A DNA stretch of 35,727 nucleotides from Marivita sp. (lineage in GTDB: Bacteria > Pseudomonadota > Alphaproteobacteria > Rhodobacterales > Rhodobacteraceae), in assembly GCF_020055635.1 (NCBI RefSeq), contig NZ_JAIPUT010000046.1, forward strand, positions 1 to 35,727, read 5' to 3'. Position 1 is the stretch's first letter. Each line of letters starts with the position of its first letter. A program made the translations under genes and the position numbers. A model generated the notes under the pieces. That model saw only the letters and a list, made by a program, of their open reading frames with translations, was not told where the DNA came from and did not search any database. Of this stretch, positions 34,144 to 35,727 are shown one piece after another.

Positions 34144-34947
34144 TCAGGGCACGGCAAAGGTCAGATTGGCCCAATGCGTCAGCCATTCGGCGTCATTGGG
34201 CAGTCTTGGGTCCACCGGTTCGAGCGTCACGGCGTCGGCCATGTAAATGTGGCCGGGTTGAACCGGCAAGATCGCGATGCCATCCGCATCGGTGCGGTGA
34301 GTGGTGATCGTGACCGTGCCGTCAGGGGCCTGGTCGAACAGTTCCACCTGTTCATTGGCACGAACGGCATCATTCAGCCACAGCTGCACCGGAACCCCGC
34401 CCGAGACATCATCGGTGTAAGGATTGGCCAGCGCCACAAGCTCGGTCAGCATGCCGACCCGCGTATCGGATCCCGCCCCCGCGCCCACCGCGATCAGCGA
34501 TTTGGCGTAGCGGTAATAGGTCTCGCGCACGTCGTCCTGATCCAGCCCGCGTTCAGCCTGCATCGTGGTCACATCGCCCAGGTCCTTGTGTTCGGCAAAA
34601 CCCAGGAACCGATCCCAGGTGGTCCAGGTCAGATCGCGCGATGTGGTTTCATGCACCACGACCGCAAGCCCGTCTGGCAGACCGTCGATGGACAGGGCGG
34701 GAATATCGCCCATGCGGCCCCGGACCTCGAGGGCCTGGCCACCCGCCATCACCTCGAAGCGTTCAAAATTCCGTGGAAGATAGGACATGGTCGTGCCGTT
34801 GAAGGCCTCCCCCACACGCAGTTGCGCGGTGACCGTTTCGCCCTGGGCGACCATGTAGGCGGCAGGGTCGATCCAGAATTCATGGGCCCCGGCCTTGCCA
34901 ACGAGGATCATAGATACAACTGTTGCTGCCAATAGAATCTGTTTCAT
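34144..34947 (-). CDS. DUF4198-type periplasmic protein
   Basis: This 267-residue protein has a cleavable signal peptide (residues 1-21, ending GKAGA) and a mature start HEFWIDPAAYMVAQGE, typical of DUF4198 proteins. The rest looks like beta-rich repeats; TDADGIAILPVQPGHIYMADA resembles a carboxypeptidase-regulatory-like domain. Some DUF4198 members (NikK-like) accompany nickel or cobalt uptake; no such transporter is beside it here. The HEFW N-terminal histidine could bind metal, but this is unproven. The ATG at 34947 is preceded by AAGG. It lies 102 bp upstream of leuD; the gap has the leuD hairpin only. Confidence 0.82.
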   Translation of the reverse strand: MKQILLAATVVSMILVGKAGAHEFWIDPAAYMVAQGETVTAQLRVGEAFNGTTMSYLPRNFERFEVMAGGQALEVRGRMGDIPALSIDGLPDGLAVVVHETTSRDLTWTTWDRFLGFAEHKDLGDVTTMQAERGLDQDDVRETYYRYAKSLIAVGAGAGSDTRVGMLTELVALANPYTDDVSGGVPVQLWLNDAVRANEQVELFDQAPDGTVTITTHRTDADGIAILPVQPGHIYMADAVTLEPVDPRLPNDAEWLTHWANLTFAVP

Positions 34948-35084
34948 GGGACGCGCCTTGTTAATGACCCTGTTTAACCTGATCCGACCGGTCCTGCTGT
35001 CAATGGCAATTATGCTCACCAGCATGGTGCCGACCGCCGCCCACGAGATCCGCCGCGGAGAGCGGGAGAGCGGCGAGGTGCCCC

Positions 35085-35727
35085 GTGGCGCCGCCCCCGG
35101 CCGCCCGGCAAGGCCTCGGACTGGCCGCCGCCCTTGCCACCGTTTCGATCTGGGCCAGCTTCATGCTGGTAACGCGGAACGCCGTCGACGGCGCGTTTAC
35201 CGTGGCCGAACTGATCTTCTTGCGGATGGTGCCCGCCGATATTCTGCTGGCGCTGGCGATGCTGAGCAAGGGCGTCGTCCCGCACGGTCTGCCCCCTGCC
35301 GGCCCAGCTCTTGATGATGATCGGCGCGCGCATCGGCTTCCCGGCACTGCTGATGCTTGGCCTTCGGTAGGCCTCGGATGCCGGGGCGCTGGCGCCCGGG
35401 ACCATGCCGTTCTGGGCGGCCCTCGCGGCCTAGGCGCTTGCGGCCGAGCGGCCGGACCGCCGTCGGCGGGCTGGTCCTGATCCTGGTCGGCGCCATCATG
35501 ATGAGCCTGTGGTCGGTGGCGGTCGGTGCGCTCGACGTGCGTGGCGCGGTCACCTGCTGTTTCTGTCTGCTGCCGTCTTGCGGAGCACCTATGCCGTGGT
35601 GTTCCGGCAAAGCGGGCTCGACCCGCTGCACGCGCTGGCCATCCGCGTGTTCTGGCCTTGCGTGACGCTCATGCCGGTCCTGCTGTGGATTGGCCTGCCG
35701 TTCGATGGCGCCGGTCTGCGCGACATC
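35085..35727 (+). pseudogene. Decayed EamA-family transporter, running off the right edge
   Basis: Three frames together spell an EamA transporter. The first part, from GTG 35085 (GAGG upstream), reads LATVSIWASFMLVTRNAVDG and AELIFLRMVPADILLALAML. It then shifts by one frame near 35290-35300 to LLMMIGARIGFPALLMLGLR, hits an in-frame TAG at 35368, continues ASDAGALAPGTMPFWAALAA, and hits a second TAG at 35431. A second shift gives GGLVLILVGAIMMSLWSVA, and a third gives STYAVVFRQSGLDPLHALAI up to the edge. At least three frameshifts and two stops make function very unlikely. Sequencing error is an alternative for single shifts, but not for all of these together. Confidence 0.85.

Overview
The window reads as chromosome of a marine Rhodobacterales (Roseobacter-group) alphaproteobacterium. 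GC content is high, and long antisense reading frames shadow most genes. Two C2 pathways typical of that group lie close together: 2-aminoethylphosphonate breakdown, and sulfoacetaldehyde breakdown with sulfite oxidation. A leu gene cluster follows. The species cannot be named from sequence alone. No integrase, transposase, phage gene or CRISPR array was seen.

Region 1 (1-11171) is an organophosphonate block. On the minus strand phnW is followed by phnA (cut by the left edge). Divergent from them is a LysR regulator, then a formylglycine-type phosphonate monoester hydrolase (PMH) and a complete five-gene family-5 (peptide/opine type) ABC importer. LysR-type T-N11-A dyads with nearly identical half-sites lie upstream of phnWA and upstream of the hydrolase. 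The proposed flow is: import of an organic phosphonate ester, PMH release of 2-aminoethylphosphonate, PhnW to phosphonoacetaldehyde, an oxidation step not encoded here, then PhnA to acetate and phosphate.

Region 2 (11172-16039, minus strand) is a surface-glycan block: an O-antigen-ligase-like membrane protein, a GT4 glycosyltransferase, and an acyltransferase-3/SGNH-like protein whose recognisable catalytic motifs are altered in both halves.

Region 3 (16040-27975) handles C2 sulfonates. Xsc splits sulfoacetaldehyde to acetyl phosphate and sulfite. AckA (translationally close) and Pta (convergent) give two fates for acetyl phosphate. A SoeABC-like molybdoenzyme oxidises sulfite, and an alpha/beta hydrolase gene is wedged between soeA and soeB with ATGA overlaps on both sides. 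A diaminopropionate-ammonia-lyase-like PLP enzyme and a convergent STAS-less SulP transporter follow.

Region 4 (28064-34947, minus strand) holds tRNA-Pro(CGG), an EamA transporter, an SDR oxidoreductase, leuB, an endonuclease/exonuclease/phosphatase-family protein, a membrane protein, leuD and a DUF4198 periplasmic protein. The right edge (35085-35727) holds a decayed EamA transporter pseudogene.
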